NCBI GenBank assembly: GCA_950295325.1
Contig: OX485805.1
Location: 41,564,758-41,628,757, forward strand
Origin: Polytrichum commune
Lineage: Eukaryota > Streptophyta > Polytrichopsida > Polytrichales > Polytrichaceae
DNA length: 64,000 nt
Reading direction: 5' to 3'
Shown: positions 10,831 through 23,201 of the stretch, piece after piece
Layout: every line of letters begins with the position of its first letter
How positions within the stretch are numbered: the stretch's first letter is position 1
Translations under genes and position numbers: made by a program
Notes under the pieces: generated by a model
Databases searched by the model: none
What the model was told of the DNA's origin: nothing
Seen by the model: only the letters and a program-made list of their open reading frames with translations

Positions 10831-12859
10831 CTTGTAAGCCCTAAACCTCCACCCTTATGCGTCGTAGTCCGGGGGGAGGCCTATGACTCACACTCAGTTC
10901 TCTCATTCACCAGCCTTCCCGGTACAAAGGGGAGAGGGCACTCACAATTGTCACACAAAATCCACATCTTAAATTAAATTCAAAGAGTACAAGCATTGAC
11001 AAATGCTCTTCCTCCTTTTGGTATCCAGATTCACAACCTAAGCATTAGGCACCCAATTCTATTTAGCTATTGGTTTTAAAGGCCATATTTGTGATTTTCC
11101 ACCACCGTGTTCCACCACACTCCTACCAGCCTTGGTTGAGGCCCTACTTAGCCTAATCCTAACCCCCTAATCTTACAGAAACCTCAATTAGCCTAAGTTG
11201 GCCTCGAAGTTAATCATACCAGCCTATGGGCCCCTACCCCCTACCCCCCAAAACCCCCTTAGTTCGGTATCAGTCTCCCTTGGTGATATGGAATTCTACG
11301 TTGTCCGGTCGATGGGTCTCACCTGTCAACGCCCGTCAGATGGCCTCCCCGTCAAGCCGTCAGCCTTCGATCAAACGAGGGGGGGGGGGGGGGGAAGGGC
11401 GACCTCACTCTTGGTGCGCCACCGCACCCCTCCTTCGGCACTCCTCTCCCTTCTCATGAAGAGGTTAAGCTTATACGAATCCAGGGGAATTCGCTACCCC
11501 ATGGACCTCAATGCAGCGGTGAATGTTGCTTAGATTTTGCATTGTCAAATTCGTGAATCTACCTTATAAGTGTGCCAAACACATTCTGTAGCGATTGTTG
11601 GCCGGTGGCATCGGAATGCTAGTGTCCTGCACTGGCTCCCCCTCCAGGTAAATTCTTCTCGGAAGCACGCTCACCTCGATTCCCCATCCTATCCTCTCCT
11701 GCTCCAGCTAAAGAATTCCCCTTGGCCGCCTCAATGCGGCCGAGACTGGTTTTGTTTCTCCACTCCAGATTGCACTGGTACCAGCCTCCTTCCTTCACAT
11801 CCCAGCTTCGACCCATCAAAACTCATTTTCTCCCCTTAGGTTGCTGCTATTCCCATCTACAGCCAGCTTCATCCTCTTCTGAGGATGCCTCCGCCTCCTC
11901 GCCTCGTAGCTCTCCCCTGGTCCTTTTTTTTCTCCACACCGCAGCCACCGCGCTCTCTCTCCTCTCGCCGCAACTCTACCTGGCTTCCCCGCTACCCCCA
12001 ATCCCGAGCTGGGATGGCCGTTGTTACAAGGGCAGTCCCCCCCCCCCTCAATTCAAACACCCAGCAGTCTCATTCGGTGCCCAACCCGCCTCAATGGGTT
12101 AATCAACTTAGCCCTTTTTCCTCTTTTACTTGCTGGTTTCCCCTTCTCTTGGGAACCGAACTAGCTTTACTCTGGTTCCCTAAAAAATAAAGATCCTACC
12201 TCTAAATTACTCACCGTTCCCTAGCCATGCTTAACCAGTCCCCTAATTCCCACTTAACCCTTATTAGGCCAAAACAACACAAGCCTCTTTATTGCATTCC
12301 CTCCCTCAATCCAAGACTAACAACACACATTCACTCTTTTTATCCTTTTCTTTGACTATGAAACTGAAACCCAAGCATAGTGTTATGGATTTTAGAAGTA
12401 AGAGCCTATGAGAGCACAAGAAAGGGCTCACATACCTATATACCATTCCAACATTGGTATAATACCCAATGAAGCCTCCACCAAAAAGTCTAAGACCGCC
12501 AAATGCCCTCAAGAATTGGCTCACCACATGCGGACCCAATTAACAAACATTTGGCACTTCTATGGGCGAATCCAAATCCATATCCCCCAAGTGCGCCATG
12601 CTACTTGCAAGGAAGTCAAAGGTCACTTTGAATCCAACAAGAGTGTAACCATGCTTCTAGACATCCTTGTACACAAGCGGGCATGTGAGTTCGAACTTCG
12701 AGTTTTTTTTCGGGGGGGAGGCTTTTTGAAGTTTAGAGTTGATGTGTTTTCATTTAAAGTTTGCACTATTTAGCATCACCCTATCTTCAAGCTTATAATA
12801 GTTTGGGTAGAGTGGTCTTTTCTCCAAAGAAAATATCTATGGGATAAGAGTCCTAACCA
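10831..12859. other. GC-rich, C-skewed patch without a recognisable gene
   Basis: About 11190-12190 is clearly richer in G+C than the surroundings, with strong C excess on the plus strand, a G run at 11380-11394 and a C run near 12040. Open frames exist in several registers but none shows a domain or consistent codon use. It may be the leader or LTR of an old retroelement or a foreign insert. The remainder shows nothing I can identify. Confidence 0.4.
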
Positions 12860-13160
12860 AAGAAGACTTTGTGACAAGTCAAAGAAATGCTCAAAACCTC
12901 ATTGGCTTGCTAAGAACTCAAATGTGACTCCGATTCTCGAGCTCTTGTCGAGAACTGCTAGCATCCTCCATCTTCATTTTGATAGAGAGATGTCGTGGAC
13001 ATGCCACATGGCACCCATCAAGGCACCATTTAAATGTCGTAAACCCGACTAAAAGCTTGAGCTTTCGATCGATGTAAAACATAATTGAGGGTAAAAGGTT
13101 AATTAAGACACTCTTGCTCATGAGCATGATAATTTCGTTGTGCTCTCAAGCCCCTCTTTA
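12860..13160 (+). repeat. Dispersed repeat family D, copy 1
   Basis: Shares GTGACAAGTCAAAGAA, CTCATTGG, CTCCAT, CAAGGCAC, a TTGAGCTTTC-like block, and (C/A)ATGAG(C/A)ATG with 20050-20345 in the same order. Diverged; family unknown. Confidence 0.4.
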
Positions 13161-15429
13161 ATACAACTATACATTCATTTTAGTGTGGCCCACCCTATTC
13201 ATCAGTGATCCCAACAAAGGATGTTGCAAATCATTTTGTGGCAACTAAAGAAGGTAGCATGAGACACTTGGTGGCCGGTACATGACAAATCACAAGGCGA
13301 CTCTGGTTCAAATTGCACATCCATTTTAATGTCACACTTACTTAGATAGTATATAGTGAGTTGGACTAGGGGTTTATCAATTTGTTTTTTTCCCAAGTAT
13401 TTTGTGTGTTTGGTTGTGTTTTTGGTGGTGAGTCCTTCGATCCCCCTAAGTAGTCTCCACTATGACATGGATATGAGTTTATGGTTTATGCGTAAACTCA
13501 TCATTGCAAAAGTGAAGACATTGTGAATTTTCTTATAGTGTAAGTGACTAATTTAAAATGATTTGACTCCGTAAATAACATCAAAGACCCCATATTAGTC
13601 TGATGAAGTTCAAGTGGAGCAAATTGGCCCTCAATCTTGTAGTGAACTTGTTTTTATTAGATCTCTTTCATCCATGATGGATGAGTTTATACAAACACCA
13701 TGAACCCCAAGCCCCATTAAATGCATGGACACCACATGAGATTCGGTGGCGTAACTTTACTACCTCTCTTACCACAACATACCATCTTTCAAAATGAAAT
13801 ACAAAAATGAGCAAAAAATCTTTCAAATTTGTCATGTACACTAATTTATTACCTACACTTATCGTTTTAGTGTGAACATGTAATAACTTTAAACTAGGAT
13901 TTCAAAATATCTTATTTATAAATGAATTTTGGACAATTGCAGCTGCCAATATGACGTACACTAAATCGCAAAACTACACAAATACGGTGATTAGCAAACA
14001 TGGAATACAAACATTTGAATTTATGGTTGTTGTGTTGTTGCTTTTAGTGTTTGATGTTTTTGTCCCCACAAGAGCACATCCCTTTTGATTTTTGAACAAG
14101 TGGTTTGTCAGAATAAACTTAAATGCCGCAAGAGCGCCGTAAGGCATATGGTGCTAGAGTCGTCACTTTAAGCATTGAGCATAGATATTATTATTGGTTT
14201 GAATAGTTTCAACTAATTCTCATTAGCAATTGTTAGATGACTCCAACGCACCAAAGTATGTGTTATTTGAATTTTCATCCAAAACTTTTAAGTATACAAA
14301 GTTTTATTAGTAGATGGCCCAAAACCAACACACGAGCTTAATGTTAGGGTGACAAACGTTTTCATAATTGATATGCAATATACTAAAAAGTCCAATCAAT
14401 GTGGGCCATAATAAGTTTGTAGAACTCACATCAATTTCCAACCCACGCCAATCCTCTAGTTTAAATATAGAGAGGGCCACATTGATTGTTTTTCTTGAAA
14501 ATTGATGGTAGGTGACTAACTTATTTTTGCTACTTTTGTCCTTGAACTTTCACTCTGATAGTGTTGGTCAGAAGTCTCCAAGAAAGCATAGGACATGTTA
14601 TGTCCACCCTGACTTGACATTTATTGTGGTCCACACTAAATATTTCCACATAAACTTTTCACCCACACTAATAGGATTATTTAGTGCAATTGTGCAAGAT
14701 TTCAAGGTGTTGCTTTTGGATGGGACATGGGTTTATCATCCTTCACCTTGTTGTGTTCTTTATTACCATTTGATGAGGATCATATTAACTTAATGTCTAA
14801 ACCACATATTTCTTGCGTCCAATGGATATTTCATGTGGATGTGCATAAATCAACGCTTAAAATTTGCACTAAAATGCCCTATTATAGTATACTACCAATC
14901 GGAATAACAAGTTGCAGCCATGTTGTTTTATTGAAAACATGATTTTTTTACCCAAATGAATTCTATCATGCACATTCAACGATAGGAAATTTCCTTTTCT
15001 TAGTAAAGAACGATTATTCTACATTTAGCATGTTCTAACAACACATAAATGGTAGCCCACACTTATAGGAGAGTAGTGAGTAACATGTGATTTGAACCTA
15101 CTTCGATGGTTCTCAATATCACAATAACAAGTTTTTTCTCTAACTAAAGTCATGCTTGGAAGGTGTTGAGAAGAACCCGAGATGAGATGAGGACATTTGT
15201 AGACAAAGTTATGTTAGGCCTTCCGATATTTGTGACATTCTCATTTCTTTGTCCCACCACCAATTGACATTTGGCTTGATATCGGAAGGGTGTAGGGAAA
15301 GGCGAGAGGGATTTATACATACAAGTATACGGCTCATGTGGAGGCCACATGTGTTTGGAATACGCCATTTTGTAATGAAGTTTTATAAGTTCAAGGTAAA
15401 AGAAATTTGGCCTTGACATGTGCCTAATT
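13161..15429. other. Non-coding stretch; no gene seen
   Basis: AT-rich sequence with only short, unrelated open frames on both strands. No domain, tRNA box pair, terminal repeat or microsatellite stands out. Confidence 0.55.
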
Positions 15430-15900
15430 TCAAGGGGCTTGGTTTCAAGATTGGCCCCTCTTGTATTGAATATAAAGGGTTGTTGTCAACTCCGATCCAA
15501 GATTACGGTTTTGCAAGGCTTAAAACCTCCAATTCTGATCGGAGTTGGAAACATATAGTTTTGACCCAAAAAAGAGGGATCAACTTGGAATTAACAAGCT
15601 TTTTGAAGTTTTAGGCACATGTGAAGGCCGAAATTCTTTTCCCATGACATACCAAATTGGCGTTTTCAAACGTGTGTGGCCTCCCCTTCATCCATCCAAC
15701 ATAAAAAATCAACCCCCCTATAGGTTTGTGGTCGATCCATCTCAAATGACTTGGACTAGACTAATTTGGGGTCTTTAAGACCAAATATGGTGACAAATCA
15801 CTAATAAATAATAACATTCAGGCTGCGTACTATTTCAAGGGTTTCATATTGGATGAGTGAGAGATATGCTCATATGCAATTATTCACCCTTGCCATTGGG
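15430..15900 (+). repeat. Dispersed repeat family B, copy 2
   Basis: Carries the same ordered blocks as 6440-6850 (CATCCATCCAACATAAAA, ATCTCAAATGACTTGGACTA, GAGAGATATGCTCATATGC). The upstream half (15430-15600) is open in two frames but I recognise no protein in it. Confidence 0.5.
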
Positions 15901-16049
15901 AAGAAGTTGAGATTTATGATGAGTTCGTTAAGGTGGAGAATCAAGATGCATGTTACCAATGTATGCAATTCCTACATTTGAGTTTCACAATGAATAGAAT
16001 AGACATGCTACATTTTAGAAGATACTAACTGATTTAGGAAGGATGTACA

Positions 16050-16480
16050 TTATGGAGGCTCCTACCTTAAAGGCCCCTTTTAGGTCTCATGAGCTCACAC
16101 ATTGAGCTTAATTCTTAGGGGTTCAATGTACAACATTTATACACAATTTCTACAAACCTCACTAAGTCTTAAAATCATTCATAAAAATTCAGGGTTTAAA
16201 ATTATATTTAGAACATTTCTTTTTTCAAAGATAAGATCAAAATACACTCATAAGTGACATTGTTTAAAATCACGGACTCGAGTAGTTTGCACTTTGGTCC
16301 TGGTCCAAGGAATGAAAAAAATAAAGTGACACTAATATGGCATCACTCTCCCGTCAATTCTCGACAATCCCCACTCGTGACAATACTCCCAGTTTGAGAA
16401 ACCAATATGGAATGAATATTCAAGCTTGGGTCCAATCTAAAAGTTTGAAAACAAGGTTTGTTCTTGGGAGTAGACTCTTC
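16050..16480 (+). repeat. Dispersed repeats, families E and F, adjoining copies
   Basis: Bases 16060-16290 (ACCTCACTAAGTCTTAAAAT, TTTAGAACATTTCTTTTTTC, AGTGACATT) parallel 17890-18075 and, more weakly, 57940-58060. Bases 16300-16470 (GGCATCACTCTCCCGTCAAT, ATACTCCCAGTTTGAGAA) parallel 53960-54070. These segments may all belong to one long, fragmented retroelement. Confidence 0.45.
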
Positions 16481-17689
16481 ATACAACGTATGAACTAAGC
16501 TGAGTGTAAGAAGGGGGATTCTTTGAGGCATTAATGTACATAGTATACATTAGGGAGAGGCATAATTTTTCTCTAGTGTGTACATCTAAAAAGGCTAACA
16601 ATTTGATAATAGATGTGTTAGTTTCATCCACTTCATATTTTCATCCATCTAGTGTTGTCACATGGTCATAGTCCTCAATGACTACCATGTCCCTTCTTGT
16701 TAGGGTTCACATTTAGGTTACATGTATTTACAAAGTAGAGGCTCTTGGAGCCCTCATGGACTTCCTTAAGGTTTTGCTCTTTGGGTATCACTAAGTAATC
16801 ATGCTCTTGTCTTTGTTTGTTGATATAATTGTTCGGTTACATGCTATGGATGAAAAATGTTTAATGACTTTCTCATTGGAAAGTGAAACTGTATATATAT
16901 TTATTAAAGACCTATTCAATTCATGATTATAGTTTGAATATGTAGTGAAGGCATTTACCATAGTTAATTGAAAATAATAATATAAATACATAAGTCCACT
17001 TTCTAGCATGCCGCTAGTACATATACATTTGTTTTTCTCTATAAACTTCTCATATATAAGGGGGATTTAATTTCATAGTGACCCACGTACGTCATTTAGG
17101 TTTTCAATGAAGAGTCCGCCCCTTGGGGGTCCGTTCAAGAGTGATTTGGACCCCAAGTTCCTTGGACATGGACCCTAATGTAATGCCACCCTCATTTAAG
17201 ATTTTCCAGTATTTACAAGACACACATTTTCCCTACTTCAGTTTGCATATGGTTTTGGTGTTGGAAGGTTCTAGTAGAAGACCACGACCTTATATGGTCT
17301 TATAATAAGACTATGACCTAGTCTTGTAATTAGATCAAAGTCAATCACATTGCCCTTTTTTAGAGCACTCTTGAGCATGGTAGGACCAATGGGTTCGTTG
17401 GTTTTTCTTTTCCTCTATCCAAGCACATGGTTAGCTTTGACACTTTTTTTTTTTTTTTATACAAAATAATACAAATCTCATAAATCTATCCAGCTACGGT
17501 ACATTCTCTAAAATATATGGGTCTTACATGGTCGCTTTTTCCAACTGGCCCACTTCTCCTAGGATGTCAAACACGTGGTTAGTACAACATGGTTAGCAAA
17601 TTCAAACTGAGATCGTAGCCACTTTCCTCGTAGTTCTTGGAGCTTATATGAACATCTCATTCATTATCAAGGGAAGGATTTCATGCACA

Positions 17690-18080
17690 TGAAATGATGA
17701 TGTAGGTTCCCCCAGTTATGTTGATTATTGAGTTGAGAATGACATTTGAAACATATAATCCAATCTCTTTTACACATATGTCATTTAGGTATCCGTTCTT
17801 GGAGCCACACAAACCGCATACCACTCAAGTATAGATTTTCTAGTAAGAAAAGTAACTGAATAAGGGTTGTCTACTTTACACACCCACACTACAAGGCCAA
17901 CTTAAACCCTTAAAAGTCCAAGGGACTTAATCTACGCCCTATATACGGAAAGTCTACAAGTCCTCACTAAGTTTTTATCTCATTTTTTTAATGGGTTTCA
18001 CATCTTATTCAGAACATTAATTTATGTCAAGGGAAAAAAAATCATAATTATATGTGACATTAATGATCAAGACACTTAGC
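17690..18080 (+). repeat. Dispersed repeat families A (copy 2) and E (copy 2)
   Basis: Bases 17700-17880 match the 3' half of family A at 3400-3590 (AATCCAATCTCTTTTA, ATCCACACCGAACGGCATAC versus GAGCCACACAAACCGCATAC). Bases 17890-18075 match family E at 16060-16290. The juxtaposition of A and E suggests they are neighbouring parts of one element. Confidence 0.45.
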
Positions 18081-18662
18081 GTGTCTCCGTATTCAAGGGC
18101 ACTCGGTTATGTATTTGACCCTAAATCTTCGATGACAATTTAAACAGTGGACTTGCAATTTCAAATAGGATCACTTTTAACACTATAATTCATGAAAACT
18201 GGAAGCGGGTAGCTCAAAGGGAGTTCAAACACGTGTTTTGTACATGTCAAGGCCCAAATAGGACCTCTTGGATGATTAGAGGCTAATATGTCTTTACCTA
18301 AGGCCTTTTTCAATAAATGATTCTCATCGGTCAACTTGTTTGGGGTGCTAATTAAGTAGAACCCATCAAGAAGAATAATAGGCATAAGAGCTACACCGGT
18401 AATCCCAATTAGTGTGTGTTATTAGTTGAAGTTACGCAACAATATATAATTGTTGAATGAGAATGTAATATTTTACCAAGAAAAACCATTTATGTTTTAC
18501 AATATGTAAACAACTTATTGAACTTTTGTTAGTAATAATAGAACTCCTGAGTAAGACGTTCTTGCATTGTGTAACTCCTAATCGTAGCATGCACTAATTG
18601 CGATAATCATTGTAGTAGACACTTTTCAATTGCCAACAAGTAGAGTGTTTTTCACTCTCTTG

Positions 18663-18997
18663 CACTGGTAGAAGACTACGCGAAGAAGAACCGCCGTCGT
18701 ATTCCCATTGCGGTTCTTTTGACCACCCTGCTCTGCAGTCACTAAACGACTGCAAATTTGTTTTTTTTTTGTTTTCCAACTAACATTTTAGGAATTTGGG
18801 GTCTCGTCATATACCGTTGGGAAGGTCTTGAAAATAGCTTTCTAGCGGTACATTACATGCACCAAATTTTAATAATTTCAATCGCAAAAAAGAAAAAGAA
18901 AAAGATGTAGTCGTTTAACGACTGCAGATCAGGGTGGTCAAAAGCACCACAATGGGTAAACGACCATGGTTCTTTTTCACATAGTTTTCTACTACTG
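18663..18997. mobile_element. CACTA-type MITE, 335 bp, with ~100 bp inverted arms
   Basis: The left end CACTGGTAGAAGACTACGCG and the complement of the right end, CAGTAGTAGAAAACTATGTG, are related CACTA-like termini. The arms stay complementary for about 100 bases, including CTTTTGACCACCCTG(C/A)TCTG and CAGTC(A/G)(C/T)TAAACGACT. A 3 bp duplication TTG flanks the element (18660-18662 and 18998-19000). It has no coding capacity. A folded single strand would form a long hairpin with an A/T-rich loop. Confidence 0.85.
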
Positions 18998-19000
18998 TTG

Positions 19001-20790
19001 GTTGATATGTTGGCTATGTTACATAGTATGTGTGGCACAATAAAATTGAAGGTACCTACACCAAATAGGGTCATCAGTTCTGACCCTTTGGATAGAGCGA
19101 GTTGTTACATTGACTTGTAGTTTCAAGTTACTAAGATAAAGTCAATTTTGTTTTTTGACATGTGGAGACATGTGGAGACATGTGGAACCATGTGAGTGTT
19201 TTTTTTTAATTTAATGAAATTATTTATTTTCTCTAATAGTACCATAATGAAAGCAAGTATTATAGATATTTATGAAGTGGTTGAGAAGTTAGTGTCAATC
19301 ACACTATTGACCCTCTTAGTGTAGTACCCTAGTAGTAACCCTAGTGCATCAATCATTTTGAAATTATTGAAAAATATGACAACATGCCAAATCTTGGAGA
19401 CATGACAATGAGATATCTAGAAAATCAAATCGGTGACCTAGGAGGAACAAACTAGCTGATATATCATGGTACCTCTATAGTCATCTATACGAAACATTGC
19501 ATATTTCAAATACCATTATGAACTACACTAAGTAATCATATTGGTGTGCATGGAAAAGTAAGATGGAAATAATTAATGTGGGCCACTCTAATAATTTTAA
19601 GGTCAAGGTTGAAGTAACAGTGGTCTTCCTTGGGACTTTTGACCAACACCTTATGGAAAAATAAATGAGTCACTTTGAATCAAAAGCAGTATAAAATCAA
19701 ATGCTCACCCAAATCAATTTATAGAAAGGAATCAATGTAGTCAAAAGTAATCTCAAAGTAAGTGTTTTGTGTGTCCTTTCATGGTTGTAATACTTGGTGC
19801 ACAACAAGACTTAGGAAAACCCCCTTTACACTAGAGCACAAGTTCAAAGTTTAAACTTGAAAATTTTGGAAGTTGATAGTTGGAATGGACAAGTTGTCAT
19901 CCAAATTAAGCTCAAACACTTGAGACATTGAGCAAATTATCATGCTCTCAATAATTTGAGCAAGTGACTAAGTGTACAATGACCCACCTCAAAATGAGAT
20001 ATAAAAGAGGGGGGGGGGGGGGTTTGCACAACACTAAATATAGAAAGTTATGACAAGTCAAAGAATGCATGAAAGCCCATCATCGTTGGACCCATAAAAA
20101 GAGTTCCAACTCTCGCCATTTTAAGCAACCTCCATGTCAAGGTAGGTAAGGATTTTGAAAGAGAACCTACCATAGTCATTCCAGATGGGATTCAAGGGAT
20201 TCAAGGCACTAGGGATCTAACCATTGTAAGTTGCATCAAAAGTTCAAGCTCTCTAGTTGAAACCTCAAGTGTAAAATGGACTTGAGTGAACAAACATGCA
20301 TAAAGGGCTCCTTGCCAATGAGAATGCTTAATTTTTGAGCTCTCAGCCTCTCTAGTGTAAAGGATTCCAATAATGAAATTGAATATTCTATTAATTAGCA
20401 ACCAAAGCCAGCAAGGCAACACCAAAAACAAGCAACCTAAAAGACATGTGAGCATGAGCTATGGGCCATCATGGCAACTTTATTTAAATACAACCCAAAA
20501 GTAGATCTAAGCCTTCGGAAGGTTTCCTTGTTATCAACTCTAATACCACGTACATGAACGTACAACAGTACACGGCGGTTGTTGCTAGCGCTGCAAGCTA
20601 GGGATGTCGTCACCACATGATGGCAACGATGACAACAAAGAAGCGATGGACTAGCAACCAACCTTGCAGGTCCCAATGTAGTTGGTGCAAACACCTCTTA
20701 TGCGGATGACGCTACACCTCCTTTGGCAACACCAACGAAGATGTCTTCCTCCAACATTGTCATCTGAGATATGTTAAGGGGTCTCTAGTG
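19001..20790. other. Non-coding stretch with family D repeat copy 2 and a G run
   Basis: The G homopolymer is at about 20010-20022. Bases 20040-20350 are the second copy of family D. There is no recognisable protein-coding segment. Confidence 0.5.
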
Positions 20791-20799
20791 CCATGAAGA

Positions 20800-21268
20800 T
20801 GACAATCATCTTGAAACTCACAATTAATCTCCCGCTCCTCCTCGTGATGATCCACCGCTAGTTGTTGAGCATTAAAGTAGTGCATTTTGCAACATCAGAA
20901 TTGGTATTAAAGAAGACATTGAAGATTGTCTCACATGCAACGGAATGATCAATTGCATGCCTCAAATATATTGAGGCTTCCATGACAATTGCAATGGGAG
21001 TTGTTGATATAGATGTTAGACTTGAGAACTTGAGGAAGTTCATAGAGGAGGATTGTATGCATGTTTGTGCTCGGTGGAGAGGGGTGGTGCATTGACGCAC
21101 AAGCATTTTCAATTGGTCATGAAGGAGAATTTTAATAGTTTATTAGTGTTGAACAAAAAAATCAAGGTTTGTTTGGGTTGGGATTTGAATCGTCTAACTT
21201 GTCATGTTGTTTCATGCAAAGAATTGAGAGATGAAAGTGAGAGCCATGCTACATACAAATGGAATACA
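20800..21268 (+). pseudogene. Decayed frame with HUH/Rep-like motif (possible rolling-circle-type transposon gene)
   Basis: Bases 20877-21055 read VVHFATSELVLKKTLKIVSH...LKYIEASMTIAMGVV and LRKFIEEDC in one frame, with TGA at about 20943. From about 21053 the next frame continues with CSVERGGALTHKHFQLVMK, then SLLVLNKKIKVCLGWD, HVVSCKELRDES. The His-x-His-hydrophobic-Gln arrangement after an ERGG turn resembles the metal-binding HUH motif of Rep-type endonucleases. From memory I associate the string ERGG...H.H.Q...KKIK..LGW with transposon-encoded proteins of plants and oomycetes, possibly Replitron-like; this is unverified. One frameshift and one stop make it a relic. No terminal repeats were located. 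Confidence 0.45.
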
Positions 21269-23127
21269 TAATTATAGAGGTCACAAAAACTACACGAAAA
21301 CAATGTTGGAGTGCAACGTCCCTGTTGCAGACCAAACACGAAGAGGCGGCTAGCACTGAGCAACACCTACCATATCCACTTAAAAAATATTTTCTATAGT
21401 GATAGTCAGACTTGCAGTACAATGAAACCTTGACCTTCAAACTGGCATTCCACTGCATGCCCCCCTCCCCCCCTAATTAATTTATTAAAAAAAAAAAAAA
21501 ACAAGTACTCCAAAGCAAACCTTAATTATTACCCAATTTATTCATACATTAGAGTTATCCGTAAAGTTTTTGTCATTTGGATAAAACTTCATGTGAATTG
21601 ACTGAAAGGTGAGTTTTAGAACGCATCCATAAAATCATCCAAAGTTTCTAAAGGTTTAAATTAACATGCTGAAAGAATGGTGTTGGATTTAAAAATAATA
21701 ACAATTGGCTTTCTAGCTTGTCATACTAGGATGGGTAGGTTAGCCTTGCATAGGCCAAACTGGGATTTAGGGTGGTAGGTCTCCCGGACAAACCCTATTT
21801 TAGACCCTTATATTCTCTCAAAGTTTTTCGCGTTGAAACATAAGGTCCAAGGAGTTTCACCCATCTTTAAAAATTAGACTTCAACACAAGACAAGCTAAC
21901 AAACTCGTATTAGAAAAGTCTCTCAAAGGGCAATTTATTGTGGCGCAATGTGAAATCGTCTGCATAAATCATCCATGATGCAAATACACAGCTTAGGATT
22001 TCAAAGTCAATATACAGTAACACGAGCAAAAAAAAGCAATCATGTAATTAGTTTAACCAAGTTGTCATCTTCTTGTGGTCTCCACTATTGGCAATGCAGA
22101 CTGTTGTAGGAAGATTAGTGGCCCACACTAGATTATAATCACATTGTTAAGGAGTCAAGACTACTTCATTTTCTTTTTTTGAGACATACCAATCAGCCAA
22201 CGCCAGGAATGAACTACACCAAAGAAAAGAACGCTCCCACTTAGAGGGGAGGCCAGTAGTGAACACAAAAGGGAAGACCTATATATTAAATGAAGAAATC
22301 ACCAAACATGCACTTCCAATAACCATAACTTGAACCAGGGGAGGCCTGATTTTGCCTAATGCTTCATCATAGATTTGATAATGCAGCAAGTTTCATTATG
22401 TATATCTAATCTAATCAGTAGAAGTTGCAGAACATGAAAAACAAACCAAATGACATCCACAAACCTTAATTGATGACTCTCATCTCCAAGTCTGAGGATT
22501 GCAGTCAAGGAACAGAGAGGGTGGTGTTGGCCTATCATCTGCAAAGAGCTCCAGACAGAAGTAGCAATAACGCAGAGTATAAGTGATGGGGAAGCCACCT
22601 GTAGTCAAACGTCCATATCCTCCACAGCTTGTCAACATCAAAAGCAGCTCAGATTGGAGTTCCCGGTAAAAGGCATTCCTCTGGGAATGGAATTCGAGTT
22701 CAATGAACCAACATGAGAAAGTGCTTAGAATGGCAGACCAAAGGAGTATAGCTCAGCCCAACACCAAGACCAGAAAAAGTCACTGCAAGGCTCCAAAATA
22801 CTGAGTATATACGAATAACCAGAGTCCCTCGATTTTGCACACAATAATGTGAACAGGAATCAAAATTGGAAAACTAGACCATTGGGCTATTTATCAAAAC
22901 CATCAGCTTTGCTGATAACATACCAATTTGTTTGGGAAACTCAACATGCTAGAGACATGACTTGCCTCAGAGCGGAAGCTTTTTGCATCCAAAGATTCTT
23001 CCGGGTGGACTATCTACATACCTAAAAAGATTAGAAGTGGGGTTTCCTAAGTTTCCAAATCAAGGATCTGGCAAAATGTACAACTGTCTATGCCAAAAAA
23101 ACAGCAGGGTTGGATGTGATTGAAGAG
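21269..23127. other. Region downstream of the host gene; no gene seen
   Basis: Includes a C run at about 21461-21473 and an A run at about 21486-21500. The part nearest 23127 would contain the 3' untranslated region and polyadenylation site of the minus-strand gene, but I cannot place the end. Confidence 0.45.
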
Positions 23128-23201
23128 TTAAAGCATGAGCTTGGCGAAATACTCATCAAAGTCACGGTCAATCGTAGTTGTCCGCATCTCATTTTGAGCA
23201 G
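23128..23201 (-). CDS. Terminal coding exon of the host gene
   Basis: Encodes AQNEMRTTTIDRDFDEYF then AKLML and TAA. It is preceded by a polypyrimidine/TTTGTGCAG acceptor. The two bases at its 5' end complete a codon started by the single base left over at the end of the 992 bp exon, so phase is exact. The compact acidic-aromatic ending looks like a conserved C-terminal motif. Confidence 0.65.

Noticed and set aside
20540-20570. Minus-strand TGGTATTAGAGTTG, similar to a copia primer-binding site
   Set aside because: No adjacent LTR or gag was found; a 12-base partial match alone is weak.
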